Shown here: piece after piece, positions 18,789 through 27,064 of the stretch
How positions within the stretch are numbered: position 1 is the stretch's first letter
Layout of the letters: each line of letters starts with the position of its first letter
Assembly: GCA_036381835.1 (NCBI GenBank)
Contig: DASVCA010000102.1
Span: 1-64,000, forward strand
Length of the DNA stretch: 64,000 nt
Reading direction: 5' to 3'
Source: DASULK01 sp036381835
GTDB taxonomy: Bacteria; Actinomycetota; Actinomycetes; Mycobacteriales; Micromonosporaceae
Program-made: the position numbers and the translations under genes
Notes under the pieces: generated by a model
Told to the model about the DNA's origin: nothing
Seen by the model: the letters and a program-made list of their open reading frames with translations, nothing else
Database searches by the model: none

Positions 18789-19516
18789 TCGAGGAACTGC
18801 TGCCGGAGTCGGTCGCAGCAGCGGAGGCGTTCGACGACCCGGCGGACGCGTATCTGTTCCCGGCGGAGGAGGCGCTGCTGGCCAACGCGGTGGAGAAGCG
18901 TCGCCGCGAGTTCGCCACCGCCCGGCATCTGGCACGCCGGGCAATGGCCGAGTTCGGCATCGCCCCGATTCCGCTGCTGCCCGGACCGAACCGGGAGCCG
19001 TGCTGGCCGCCGGGTGTGGTCGGCAGCATCACCCACTGCACCGGCTACCGGGCCGCGGTGGTGGCACGCGGCAGGGACCTGGCGACGGTGGGAATCGACG
19101 CGGAACCCAACGAGCCACTCCCGAACGGGGTGCTCGAGACGATCGCGTTGCCGCAGGAGCGCGACTGGATCGGTGAGTTGCTCACCACCGATCCGGGGGT
19201 CCGATGGGACCGCCTTCTGTTCACGTTGAAGGAGTCGGTGTACAAGGCGTGGTTCCCGTTGGCCCGCCGCTGGCTGGGTTTCGAGGACGCCCTGATCACG
19301 GTCGATGTGCAGCAGGCCACCTTCACCGCCCGGTTGCTGGTGCCGGGGCCACCGCTACCGGGTGGCGGCACCCTGACCGGGTTCACTGGGCGGTGGCTGG
19401 CCCGGTCGGACCTGCTCCTGGCCGCGATCACCTTGCCGGCTGTCTGTCCGGCCGAGCCGCTCCCGACGACGATCGGGGTCCCGCGCCAACCAACGCGATC
19501 TTGCACTTTTGGCTGA
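18785..19516 (+). CDS. 4'-phosphopantetheinyl transferase (PptT/Sfp type)
   Basis: 243 residues. It transfers phosphopantetheine from CoA to acyl-, peptidyl- or polyketide-carrier proteins. Family motifs: GSITHCTGYRAAVVA, the Mg-binding VGIDAEPNEPL, and FTLKESVYKAWFP. It is coupled to the PptH-like gene by an ATGA overlap. The last dozen residues (RQPTRSCTFG) are encoded by the left arm of a large inverted repeat, so the C-terminus has probably been rewritten by insertion of that element. This would be a general activating enzyme for lipid and secondary-metabolite synthases. Confidence 0.92.
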   Translation: MIEELLPESVAAAEAFDDPADAYLFPAEEALLANAVEKRRREFATARHLARRAMAEFGIAPIPLLPGPNREPCWPPGVVGSITHCTGYRAAVVARGRDLATVGIDAEPNEPLPNGVLETIALPQERDWIGELLTTDPGVRWDRLLFTLKESVYKAWFPLARRWLGFEDALITVDVQQATFTARLLVPGPPLPGGGTLTGFTGRWLARSDLLLAAITLPAVCPAEPLPTTIGVPRQPTRSCTFG

Positions 19517-19570
19517 CCTTTCGTGGCAGATTGCCCGGATTTGTCGGTGCCAAAAGTGCAAGATCGCGTT
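19492..19570. repeat. perfect 22-bp inverted repeat (palindromic element A)
   Basis: Arms 19492-19513 and 19549-19570 are exact reverse complements (arm begins AACGCGATCTTGCACTTTTG), separated by 35 bases. It lies between two convergent genes, overlapping the end of the pptT-like gene. It may act as a terminator, but the long arms and lower GC suggest a dispersed palindromic element. Two related-looking elements lie at 42862 and 44001. Confidence 0.85.
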
Positions 19571-19571
19571 C

Positions 19572-19985
19572 TCACTTGGCGTTGCCGATGACGCGGCTGC
19601 GCCCGCGGAACTCGGCGACGATCTCCTCCCCACAGGTCACCGTGACGTCGTAGACGCCGCTGCGTCCGTACCGGATCCGCTCCCGGGCGTGCGCCACCAG
19701 CAGGTCACCCTCCCGGACCGGCCGGACGAAGACGATGTCCGCGCCCGCCGCGACGGTCACCGGACCCCAGCTGTTGCAGGCCAGGGCGAAGGTGGTGTCC
19801 GCCAGCAGGAACACGTAGCCGCCGTGCGCAATCGCGTGGCCGTTGATCATGTTGCGGGTGACCCGCATGCGCGCCACGGCCTCCCCGTCTCCTGCGGACA
19901 CCACCTCGATACCGAGCGCCTGGGACGCCAGGTCGGCGGCGAACATCGCCTGAGCCGGGCCGTCCTGAGTCACCGACTGACTCAT
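19572..19985 (-). CDS. paaI: hydroxyphenylacetyl-CoA thioesterase PaaI
   Basis: 137 residues from an ATG with GGGAG upstream. Hot-dog fold thioesterase with INGHAIAHGGYVFLLADT, containing the HGG motif and the catalytic Asp, then CNSWGPVTVAAGADI. PaaI hydrolyses stalled (hydroxy)phenylacetyl-CoA esters to recycle CoA. It lies 28 bases downstream of paaK on the same strand, an operon arrangement typical of phenylacetate genes. The ring epoxidase genes paaABCDE are not in the window. Confidence 0.9.
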   Translation of the reverse strand: MSQSVTQDGPAQAMFAADLASQALGIEVVSAGDGEAVARMRVTRNMINGHAIAHGGYVFLLADTTFALACNSWGPVTVAAGADIVFVRPVREGDLLVAHARERIRYGRSGVYDVTVTCGEEIVAEFRGRSRVIGNAK

Positions 19986-20013
19986 GTCACTCCCTTCGTG
20001 GTCGGCCCGAGCG

Positions 20014-21321
20014 TCAGCTCTCGGCACGGAGGTCGACGATCCGGCGCATCTTGCCCATCGACCGTTCGACACCGTCCGGATCGATCACCTCGATCGCGAC
20101 GCTGATCCCGATGTTGTTCTTGACCAGCTGCCCGAGCAGTTCACCGGCCCGCCGCGCCGCATCGACGGCCACCTCGGGCCGGCGCTCGACGCGCACGGTG
20201 AGCACGTCCATGCGGCCCTGCTTGGTCAGTACGCACTGGAAATGCGGCGACAGCTGCGGCGTACGCAGGATCAGCTCTTCGATCTGGGTGGGGAAGACGT
20301 TCACCCCACGGATGATCATCATGTCGTCACTGCGGCCGGTCACCTTCTGCATCCGCCGCATCGGGCGGGCGGTGCCGGGCAGCAGCCGGGTGAGGTCCCG
20401 GGTGCGGTAGCGGATGATGGGCATCGCCTCCCGGGTGAGGGTGGTGAGTACCAGCTCTCCCTCCTCACCGTCCGGCAGCACCTCCCCGGTCACCGGGTCG
20501 ATGATCTCGGGGTAGAAGTGGTCCTCCCAGAGATGCGGCCCGTCCTTCGTCTCGACACACTCGTTCGCCACGCCGGGGCCCATCATCTCCGACAGCCCGT
20601 AGATGTCCACCGCGTGCATGTCGAGGCGCTCCTCCATCTCGCGGCGCATCTCGGCGGTCCACGGCTCGGCCCCGAAGATGCCCACCTTCAGCGAGGTGGA
20701 GCGGGGGTCGATGCCCTGCCGTTCCATCTCGTCGACGATGGCCAGCATGTAGCTCGGGGTCACCATGATGATGTCCGGCTCGAAGTCGCAGATCAGCTTG
20801 ACCTGCCGCTCGGTCATGCCACCGGAGACCGGGATGACCGTGCAACCGAGCTCCTCCGCGCCGTAGTGCGCACCCAGGCCGCCGGTGAACAGGCCGTACC
20901 CGTAGGCGACATGCACCCGGTCCCCGGGGCGTCCGCCGGAGGCGCGGATCGATCGGGCCACCAGGCGGGCCCAGGTGCGGATGTCCTCGCGGGTGTAGCC
21001 GACGACCGTCGGCCGCCCGGTCGTTCCCGACGAGGCGTGCACCCGGGCGATCCGCTGACGCGGCACGGCGAACATCCCGAAGGGGTAGTTGTCCCGCAGG
21101 TCCGTCTTCGTGGTGAACGGGAAGCGGGCCAGGTCGGCGAGTTCGCGGCAGTCGTCGGGGTGCACGCCCGCGGCGTCGAACGCCTTGCGGTAGTGCGGCA
21201 CGTTCTCGTAGGCGTGTCGCAGCGACCAGCGCAGTCGCTCGAGCTGCAGCGCGCGCAGTTCGTCGATCGACGCCCGCTCGATGGGCTCGAGATCCTCTGG
21301 TCGGGGGCTCAGGTCCAGCAC
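20014..21321 (-). CDS. paaK: phenylacetate-CoA ligase
   Basis: 435 residues from a GTG with GAGGAGG at six bases, the standard PaaK length. AMP-forming ligase; it activates phenylacetate (or a related aryl acetate or benzoate) to the CoA thioester. Seen: P-loop ASSGTTGRPTVVGYT, YGYGLFTGGLGAHYG, IYGLSEMMGPGVANEC, RTRDLTRLLPG and the C-terminal RSDDMMIIRGVNVFPTQIEE. A co-oriented IclR regulator gene lies upstream and paaI downstream. The importer, FAD hydroxylase and metallo-beta-lactamase-fold genes nearby suggest a hydroxylated aromatic acid may be the true substrate. Confidence 0.92.
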   Translation of the reverse strand: MLDLSPRPEDLEPIERASIDELRALQLERLRWSLRHAYENVPHYRKAFDAAGVHPDDCRELADLARFPFTTKTDLRDNYPFGMFAVPRQRIARVHASSGTTGRPTVVGYTREDIRTWARLVARSIRASGGRPGDRVHVAYGYGLFTGGLGAHYGAEELGCTVIPVSGGMTERQVKLICDFEPDIIMVTPSYMLAIVDEMERQGIDPRSTSLKVGIFGAEPWTAEMRREMEERLDMHAVDIYGLSEMMGPGVANECVETKDGPHLWEDHFYPEIIDPVTGEVLPDGEEGELVLTTLTREAMPIIRYRTRDLTRLLPGTARPMRRMQKVTGRSDDMMIIRGVNVFPTQIEELILRTPQLSPHFQCVLTKQGRMDVLTVRVERRPEVAVDAARRAGELLGQLVKNNIGISVAIEVIDPDGVERSMGKMRRIVDLRAES

Positions 21322-21505
21322 GAGGTGCCTCCTCGCCGACGGTCGACAGGGGTGTGGGGGATGTGGAAGGGGGTGTCGCGCCTCCACCGCGTACCGTTCC
21401 GGCACGTCCGCACGTCGGACGGCCGTGCGTCCGCAACGCAGGCTGGTGTTGGGTTTGTATCAGATCCCCGCCGAAAACGCGAGGAGGTGTTACACGTTTG
21501 CAAGG

Positions 21506-22237
21506 TCAGGGTAACCGGTTGGCGATCGCCGTGGCCGCTTTGATCACCCGTTCGGCGAGGGTTTCTCGGCTGAGTTCCTCGGCCACATAGATCACCGCGA
21601 CCGAGGCGTGCACCTGCCCGCGTTGGTCGGTCACCGGGGCCGCCACGGAGCGCATTCCCGGGATCACCTCGCTGTGCGAGAACGCCCAGCCACGGGCCCT
21701 GGCCTCGATCACGTTCTCCGGTTCGCCGGGCGTCGGCGGGCGGCCGGCGAGCAGGGCGATGCCAGGTGCGCCGCGATGGATGGGGTGTCGGACGCCCGGG
21801 CGGTACGTGACATGCACCTGGGTGCGCTGGGGCTCGACGCTGATCAGCGTGACCGCCTCGTCACCGTCCGGGACGACCAGGAAGGCGGTGAGCCCCACGT
21901 CGTCGGCCAGATCGGAGAGTGTCGGAAGGGCTGCGGACTGTAGTACGGGGCGGACCGACCGGGCGAGCGCGGCCATGCCGAGGCCGAGTTCATAGCGCCC
22001 GTCCGGTCCTCGCGCTACGAGGCGATGAGCTTCGAGAGTGCGCACCATACGGTAGATAATTGACCTGTGTACGTCGATCTCTCGACTGAGGTCGGCGATC
22101 GACAGCGGTCCCTCTGCGGCGGCTAGCAGCTCCAATACGCGCAGGCCACGATCCAGGGTCTGGGAGTAGGGTGCGTCCGGCAACGTTGCCAGCTCCTCTG
22201 ATTTCAGTTTGGTCCTCGCCCTTGTCTCCGCGAGCAA
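21506..22237 (-). CDS. IclR family transcriptional regulator
   Basis: 243 residues from a TTG at 22237; a TTG at 22183, preceded by GAGGAG, is an alternative giving a protein 18 residues shorter. N-terminal winged helix-turn-helix (RGLRVLELLAAAEGPLSIAD, DVHRSIIYRMVRTLEAHRLV) and C-terminal IclR effector domain (HPIHRGAPGIALLAG, ARGWAFSHSEVIPGMRSVAAPV). It lies between paaK and the divergent importer operon. Two dyads resembling IclR-family operators lie in the intergenic region. It probably senses an aromatic ligand and controls both directions. Confidence 0.9.
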   Translation of the reverse strand: MLAETRARTKLKSEELATLPDAPYSQTLDRGLRVLELLAAAEGPLSIADLSREIDVHRSIIYRMVRTLEAHRLVARGPDGRYELGLGMAALARSVRPVLQSAALPTLSDLADDVGLTAFLVVPDGDEAVTLISVEPQRTQVHVTYRPGVRHPIHRGAPGIALLAGRPPTPGEPENVIEARARGWAFSHSEVIPGMRSVAAPVTDQRGQVHASVAVIYVAEELSRETLAERVIKAATAIANRLP

Positions 22238-22254
22238 TGGCGTTTACTGTCTCG

Positions 22255-22267
22255 TCTCAAATTGAGA
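22255..22267. promoter_or_regulatory. dyad TCTCAA-A-TTGAGA, candidate operator
   Basis: Perfect 6+1+6 palindrome in the intergenic region between the iclR-type gene and the importer operon. Candidate binding site for the divergently encoded regulator. Confidence 0.45.
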
Positions 22268-22274
22268 GCAGGTA

Positions 22275-22289
22275 GTTCGACTATAGAAC
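22275..22289. promoter_or_regulatory. GTTCG-type dyad, candidate IclR-family operator
   Basis: GTTCGACTATAGAAC is a 15-base dyad with GTTC/GAAC arms. It resembles the GTTCG-half-site operators described for aromatic-catabolism IclR regulators such as PcaR/PcaU. It lies 53 bases upstream of the binding-protein start. Confidence 0.5.
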
Positions 22290-22341
22290 GCCCTTGATGA
22301 CAAGGGTCACCCGCACCACTACCTCCCAAAGGGGCGAACCT

Positions 22342-23517
22342 ATGCGACTCACCCACCGAATCGGGGCCGCCGTGGCAGCGGCGGCGCTGATGGTCGCCGC
22401 GAGCGGCTGTGCCGAGACCGAGAGCACGGACAGCGGCGGCAGCACCACCGGCCCGATCAAGATCGGTGCCATTCTGGACATCACGGGCGCCGGGGCCAGC
22501 CTCGGCGTGCCGGAGCGCAAGACCCTCGAGATGCTCGCGAAGCAGCTCAACGAGGCGGGCGGCATCAACGGACGTCAGGTCGAGCTGATCATCGAGGACA
22601 ACCAGTCCACCGAGGACGGCGCGGCCAAGGCGATGAACGAGATGGTGTCGCAGAAGGTCGACATCGTCCTGGGCGCGAGCCGGACCGGGCCGAGCCTCGC
22701 GATGCGGGCCATCGCCGAGTCGGCCCAGATGCCGATGATCTCCCTCGCGGCGAACGCGGCCATCGTCAAGGACGCGACCTGGGTCTTCAAGACCGCGCAG
22801 AACGACGCGGTGGTTCTCGAGAACATGATCGACTACGCCAAGGCCAACGGTTGGAAGACCATCGGCCTGCTGCGGGACGCCTCCGGCTTCGGCGAGGGGG
22901 TCGCCGAGACCCTGACCGAGCTCGGCAAGCCCGCCGGCATCTCGGTCGTCCGGGTCGAGAAGTTCGCTCCGGACGCGACCGACTTCACCGCCCAGATGAT
23001 CAACATCCGGAACGCCAAGGCGGACATGAACATCATCTGGGGTATTCCGCCGGCGGCCGCGCTGGCTCAGAAGGCCTACCGTCAGCTCGGCATCACCGCC
23101 ACCGTCGTGCAGAGCCACGGCATCGGCAACCAGGTCTTCCTGGACACGGCCGGCAACTCAGCCGACGGCCTGGTGGCGCCGCTGGGCCGCCTGCTCGTCG
23201 CCGACCAGCTGCCCGACAGCGACCCGCAGAAGGCGGTGCTGACCAAGTTCCTCGCCGACTACCGGGCGACGTACAACGAGAGCCCGTCGACCTTCGCCGG
23301 ACACGCCTACGACGCCTTCCAGCTCGCCGTGGAGGCGTTCAAGGCGGTCGGCACGGACAAGCAGAAGGTTCGGGACTACCTCGAGCAGGTCAACGGGTTC
23401 GTCGGCATCACCGGCGTCTACAAGATGACCCCCGAGGACCACTCCGGGCTCAGCAAGGACGCCCTGGTGCTGGTGACCGTCTCCGGCGGCAAGTGGCAGC
23501 TCCTGCAGGGCAGGTAG
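22342..23517 (+). CDS. ABC transporter substrate-binding lipoprotein (LivK/HAAT type)
   Basis: 391 residues from the ATG at 22342 (GGGGCG upstream). Lipoprotein signal with lipobox AASGC (Cys23), then the type I periplasmic-binding fold: IKIGAILDITGAGASLG, the LEMLAKQLNEAGGINGRQVEL segment split by short gaps, and VDIVLGASRTGPSLAM. Anchored on the outer face of the membrane, it delivers ligand to the permeases encoded next. Homologues bind branched amino acids or aromatic acids; the paaK/hydroxylase context favours an aromatic acid, but this is inference. Confidence 0.92.
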   Translation: MRLTHRIGAAVAAAALMVAASGCAETESTDSGGSTTGPIKIGAILDITGAGASLGVPERKTLEMLAKQLNEAGGINGRQVELIIEDNQSTEDGAAKAMNEMVSQKVDIVLGASRTGPSLAMRAIAESAQMPMISLAANAAIVKDATWVFKTAQNDAVVLENMIDYAKANGWKTIGLLRDASGFGEGVAETLTELGKPAGISVVRVEKFAPDATDFTAQMINIRNAKADMNIIWGIPPAAALAQKAYRQLGITATVVQSHGIGNQVFLDTAGNSADGLVAPLGRLLVADQLPDSDPQKAVLTKFLADYRATYNESPSTFAGHAYDAFQLAVEAFKAVGTDKQKVRDYLEQVNGFVGITGVYKMTPEDHSGLSKDALVLVTVSGGKWQLLQGR

Positions 23518-23524
23518 CGCGTCG

Positions 23525-24394
23525 ATGACCGATCTCTTCCAGCTCCTCCTCGCCGGCGTCTCGATCGGCGCGGTGTACGCACTGATCGCGATGGGATTCG
23601 TCGTGATCTTCACGGTGAGCGAGGTGATCAATCTCGCCCAGGGCGAGTTCGCCGCGCTCGCGGGGCTGGTGGCGATCAGCGCGGCGGGCAGCGGGCTTCC
23701 GCTGCCCGCCGCGATCCTCCTCGCCATCGCCACCGTCGTCGTCGTGGCCGCGGTCATGCAGCGGCTCACCATCGCTCCCGTCAAGCGGATGACCACCCTG
23801 ATCTCGATCATCCTCACGCTGGGTGTCTCGACCGCGCTCAAGGCGGCGATGCTGCTGATCTGGGGGCCGGAAGGGCAGGGACTCACCCCGTTCCCCGGCT
23901 CCGATTTCAACGTCTTCGGGGTCTCCGTACAGGCGCAGTACCTGTGGATCCTCGGGGTCACCGCGATCGTCGCGGTCGTGGTCACCCTGTTCTACGAGCG
24001 CACGCTGCTCGGCAAGGCGCTGCGCGCCTGCGCAGAGCAGCCCACCGCCGCCCGACTGGTCGGCATCTCCATCGCCCGGGCATCGCTGCTCTCGTTCGCC
24101 ATCGCCGGTTTCCTCGGCTCGGTGGCCGGCGTGCTGTCCAGCCCCATCTACTTCAGCTCCTGGGACTCCGGTCTGGCCCTCGGGCTGAAGGGATTCGTCG
24201 CCGCGACACTCGGTGGGCTGGTCTCCTTCCGGGGTGCGATCCTCGGCGGCCTGCTCCTCGGCGTGCTCGAGTCGCTCGTCGCCGGATACGTCGACTCGGG
24301 CCTGCGTGACGCGGTGGCCTTCATCGTCCTGATCCTCGTCCTGGTCATGCGGCCAGGCGGCATCTTCCGGCAGCACACGGTGGCGAGGGTGTGA
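23525..24394 (+). CDS. branched-chain-type ABC transporter permease (LivH)
   Basis: 289 residues, about eight membrane segments. It begins with LLLAGVSIGAVYALIAMGF and carries INLAQGEF, the family hallmark, and the C-terminal cytoplasmic-loop region KGFVAATLGGLVSFRGAI. It forms the membrane channel together with the permease half of the following fusion protein. Start is seven bases after the binding-protein stop. Its own stop overlaps the GTG of the next gene. Confidence 0.93.
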   Translation: MTDLFQLLLAGVSIGAVYALIAMGFVVIFTVSEVINLAQGEFAALAGLVAISAAGSGLPLPAAILLAIATVVVVAAVMQRLTIAPVKRMTTLISIILTLGVSTALKAAMLLIWGPEGQGLTPFPGSDFNVFGVSVQAQYLWILGVTAIVAVVVTLFYERTLLGKALRACAEQPTAARLVGISIARASLLSFAIAGFLGSVAGVLSSPIYFSSWDSGLALGLKGFVAATLGGLVSFRGAILGGLLLGVLESLVAGYVDSGLRDAVAFIVLILVLVMRPGGIFRQHTVARV

Positions 24395-26316
24395 TGGCGA
24401 GTCGAACCACGGTGGCGAACTCCACCAACGACGTCAACAACCGACGGCGACCATGGGCGGGAGAACTGGTCTCCTTCGCCGTGCTCGCCCTGCTGCTCGC
24501 CGCGTTCCCGCTCGTCGCGCCCGAGTCCATGGTCAACGTCGGGGTGTACGCGCTGATCTACGGCCTGGCCGCGATCGGGCTCTCGCTGCTCATGGGTCTC
24601 GCCGGCCAGGTCAGCCTCGGCCAGGCCGCGTTCTTCGCCATCGGCGCCTACGGCCAGGCCCTGCTGGTCACCCGGTACGAGGTGCCGATGCTCGTCGCGG
24701 CGGTGTTCGCCGTGCTGCTGGCGATGGTCGTGGCGCTGCTCGTGGGGCTGCCGCTGTTGCGGTTGCGCGGGCACTACCTCGCGCTCGCCACCCTCGGGCT
24801 CGGCATCATCGTCGCGGTCGCGGCCACCGAGTCGGACTTCCTCGGCGCGACGTCCGGCCTGTACGGCGTGGACAAGCCGGCCTTCGGCGGACGCCGCTAC
24901 GACAGCCCCGCCGAGTACTTCTGGTTGCTGGCGCCGATCGTGTTCCTGGCGCTCCTGCTGGCCCGCAACATCGTCGCCGGCCGGATCGGCCGGGCGCTCG
25001 GCGCGGTCAACGACTCCGAAGTGGCGGCCGAGTGCCTCGGCGTGAACACCTTCCGCCTCCGGCTGCAGGTGTTCGTGCTCTCCGCCGGCTACGCGGGCCT
25101 CGCCGGGGTGACGTACGTGCACTGGATCGGGGTGGTCAACCCCAACGCCGCCAACTTCCCGCTCTCCGTGGAGTTCCTGCTCATGGCGGTCCTCGGCGGA
25201 CTGGGCAGCGTGTGGGGGGCGATCGTCGGTGCGTTCGCCGTGGAATTCCTCGACGAGGGTCTGCGCAGCGTCATCCCGATGATCCTGCCCGGCGCGATCG
25301 GCGAGGTGCAGTTGATCGGCTTCGGCGTGGTGCTCACCGTGGTCATCCTCTTCGTCCCCGGCGGCATCCACGGGGTATGGCGACGCCTGCTCGCCAGGTT
25401 CCGTCGCCCCTCTCCCGCGGCGGCCTCCGCGCCGGTGGAGGAGTCGGAAGCGGACGAGTCGCCGCTCTTGACCCGACCCGACCGCCTGCCGGCCGGTGAG
25501 ACCCTGCTCGAGGTGCGCGGCCTGGTCCGCCGTTTCGGTGGGGTGACCGCGGTGCACGACGTGTCGTTCGAGGTGCGGGCCGGGGAGATCTTCGCGCTCA
25601 TCGGTCCGAACGGCGCGGGGAAAACCACCTGCTTCAACATGATCAGCGGGGTGCTCGCTCCGTCCGAGGGCTCGGTGTGGCTACGGGGTGAGCGGATCGA
25701 CGGCCGCAAGCCGCACGTGTTCGCCGCGGGCCGGGCGACCCGTACCTTCCAGAACCTGCAGATCTTCAAATCGACGACGGTGCGCGGGAACGTGGCGGTG
25801 GGCCGCCACCTGCGGAGCCGGGCGGGCCTGCTACGCGGCGCGCTCGTCCTGCCGGCCCGGGCCGAGGAGCGCCAGATCTCCCGGTCCGTCGACGAGGTAC
25901 TCGAACTCGTCGGTCTCGCACAGGACGCCGACCGGCTGTCCGCCGACCTGCCGTTCGGCCGACAGCGACTGATGGAGATCGCCCGGGCGCTCGCCCTCGA
26001 GCCCGATCTGCTGCTACTGGACGAACCGATGGCCGGTCTGTCCGGCGGAGAGCGCCGAGAGCTCGTCCGGCTGCTGCGGCGGCTGCGGGCCGGCGGCATG
26101 ACGATCGTGCTGGTCGAGCATGACGTGGAGGCCGTCATGGCATTGGCCGACCGGGTCGCGGTGCTGGACGATGGCCGGCTCATCGCGCTCGGCACTCCCG
26201 ACGAGGTGCGCAACGACCCGGCGGTCCTGGCCGCGTACCTCGGGGTCGACGACGAGGACGACGTCACGGTCGCACCGGCCGGTGCCGGGCGGGCAGCCAG
26301 CGAGGAGGGCCAGTGA
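24391..26316 (+). CDS. fused ABC permease-ATPase (LivM-LivG)
   Basis: 641 residues; GTG 24391 or ATG 24394. Residues ~1-350 are a LivM-like permease with about ten membrane segments (SLLMGLAGQVSLGQAAFFA, LRLRGHYLALATLGLG, LGGLGSVWGAIVGA). After a charged linker (~350-380), a LivG-like ATPase follows with Walker A GPNGAGKT, TFQNLQIF, a signature region LPFGRQRLMEIARAL in place of the common LSYGQQ, Walker B LLLLDEP and switch VEHD. The fusion fixes permease and ATPase one to one. The final ~20 residues are acidic. Its stop overlaps the start of the second ATPase gene. Confidence 0.93.
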   Translation: MMASRTTVANSTNDVNNRRRPWAGELVSFAVLALLLAAFPLVAPESMVNVGVYALIYGLAAIGLSLLMGLAGQVSLGQAAFFAIGAYGQALLVTRYEVPMLVAAVFAVLLAMVVALLVGLPLLRLRGHYLALATLGLGIIVAVAATESDFLGATSGLYGVDKPAFGGRRYDSPAEYFWLLAPIVFLALLLARNIVAGRIGRALGAVNDSEVAAECLGVNTFRLRLQVFVLSAGYAGLAGVTYVHWIGVVNPNAANFPLSVEFLLMAVLGGLGSVWGAIVGAFAVEFLDEGLRSVIPMILPGAIGEVQLIGFGVVLTVVILFVPGGIHGVWRRLLARFRRPSPAAASAPVEESEADESPLLTRPDRLPAGETLLEVRGLVRRFGGVTAVHDVSFEVRAGEIFALIGPNGAGKTTCFNMISGVLAPSEGSVWLRGERIDGRKPHVFAAGRATRTFQNLQIFKSTTVRGNVAVGRHLRSRAGLLRGALVLPARAEERQISRSVDEVLELVGLAQDADRLSADLPFGRQRLMEIARALALEPDLLLLDEPMAGLSGGERRELVRLLRRLRAGGMTIVLVEHDVEAVMALADRVAVLDDGRLIALGTPDEVRNDPAVLAAYLGVDDEDDVTVAPAGAGRAASEEGQ

Positions 26317-27044
26317 TGCTCGAGGTCAGCGGACTGAACGCGGGATACGACAAGCTGCAGGTGCTGCATGACATCGACCTGAACATCCCGGCCGGGCGGC
26401 TCGTCGCGGTCATCGGCGCCAACGGCGCGGGCAAGAGCACGCTGTTGCGTGCACTGTCCGGGCTGATCCGACCGACCAGCGGCCGGATCGTGTTGGACGG
26501 CCGGGACGTGACGGGCCTGTCCGCCGAGCGGATCGCTGCGGCCGGCCTGGCGCACGTGCCGGAGAACCGACTGGTCTTCCCGTCCCTGACCGTGTTGGAC
26601 AACCTGGCGCTGGGCGGGTGGACCCGCCGCCGCGGCCGGCAGGCCGCCGCTCGACGCGAACAGGTCCTGGAACTGTTCCCCCGGCTGTCCGTGCGGATCA
26701 ACCAGCCTGCCGGCACGCTCTCCGGCGGGGAGCAGCAGATGGTCGCGATCGGACGCGGACTCATGGCCGAGCCGAAGGTCCTCGTCCTCGACGAGCCGAG
26801 CCTCGGCCTCGCCCCGCGCCTGGTCGGTGAGATCTTCACAGCGCTCGCTCGGCTCAAGGCCGACCACCGGCTGACCATCGTGCTGGTGGAGCAGAACGCG
26901 CGAGCGGCCTTCCGCGTAGCAGACGAGGTCGTGGTCATGGACCGAGGCCGGGTGGTCGTCACCGGAACGCCGGAGACGCTCGCCCGGGACGACCGGGTGC
27001 AGGCCGCCTATCTGGGCGGCGGCTACGCGCAAGCCGCCTCGTGA
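26313..27044 (+). CDS. ABC transporter ATP-binding protein (LivF)
   Basis: 243 residues from GTG 26313 (or ATG 26316). Walker A GANGAGKS, Q-loop region ENRLVFPSLTV, signature LSGGEQQMVAIGRGL, Walker B LVLDEPSLGL, switch VEQN, and the family ending VQAAYLGGGY. This is the second ATPase of the heteromeric importer and is coupled to the fusion gene by overlap. The metallo-beta-lactamase-fold gene follows after 20 bases, so the operon continues into enzymes. Confidence 0.95.
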   Translation: MMLEVSGLNAGYDKLQVLHDIDLNIPAGRLVAVIGANGAGKSTLLRALSGLIRPTSGRIVLDGRDVTGLSAERIAAAGLAHVPENRLVFPSLTVLDNLALGGWTRRRGRQAAARREQVLELFPRLSVRINQPAGTLSGGEQQMVAIGRGLMAEPKVLVLDEPSLGLAPRLVGEIFTALARLKADHRLTIVLVEQNARAAFRVADEVVVMDRGRVVVTGTPETLARDDRVQAAYLGGGYAQAAS

Positions 27045-27064
27045 CTGAACAGAAAGGAACAGCC

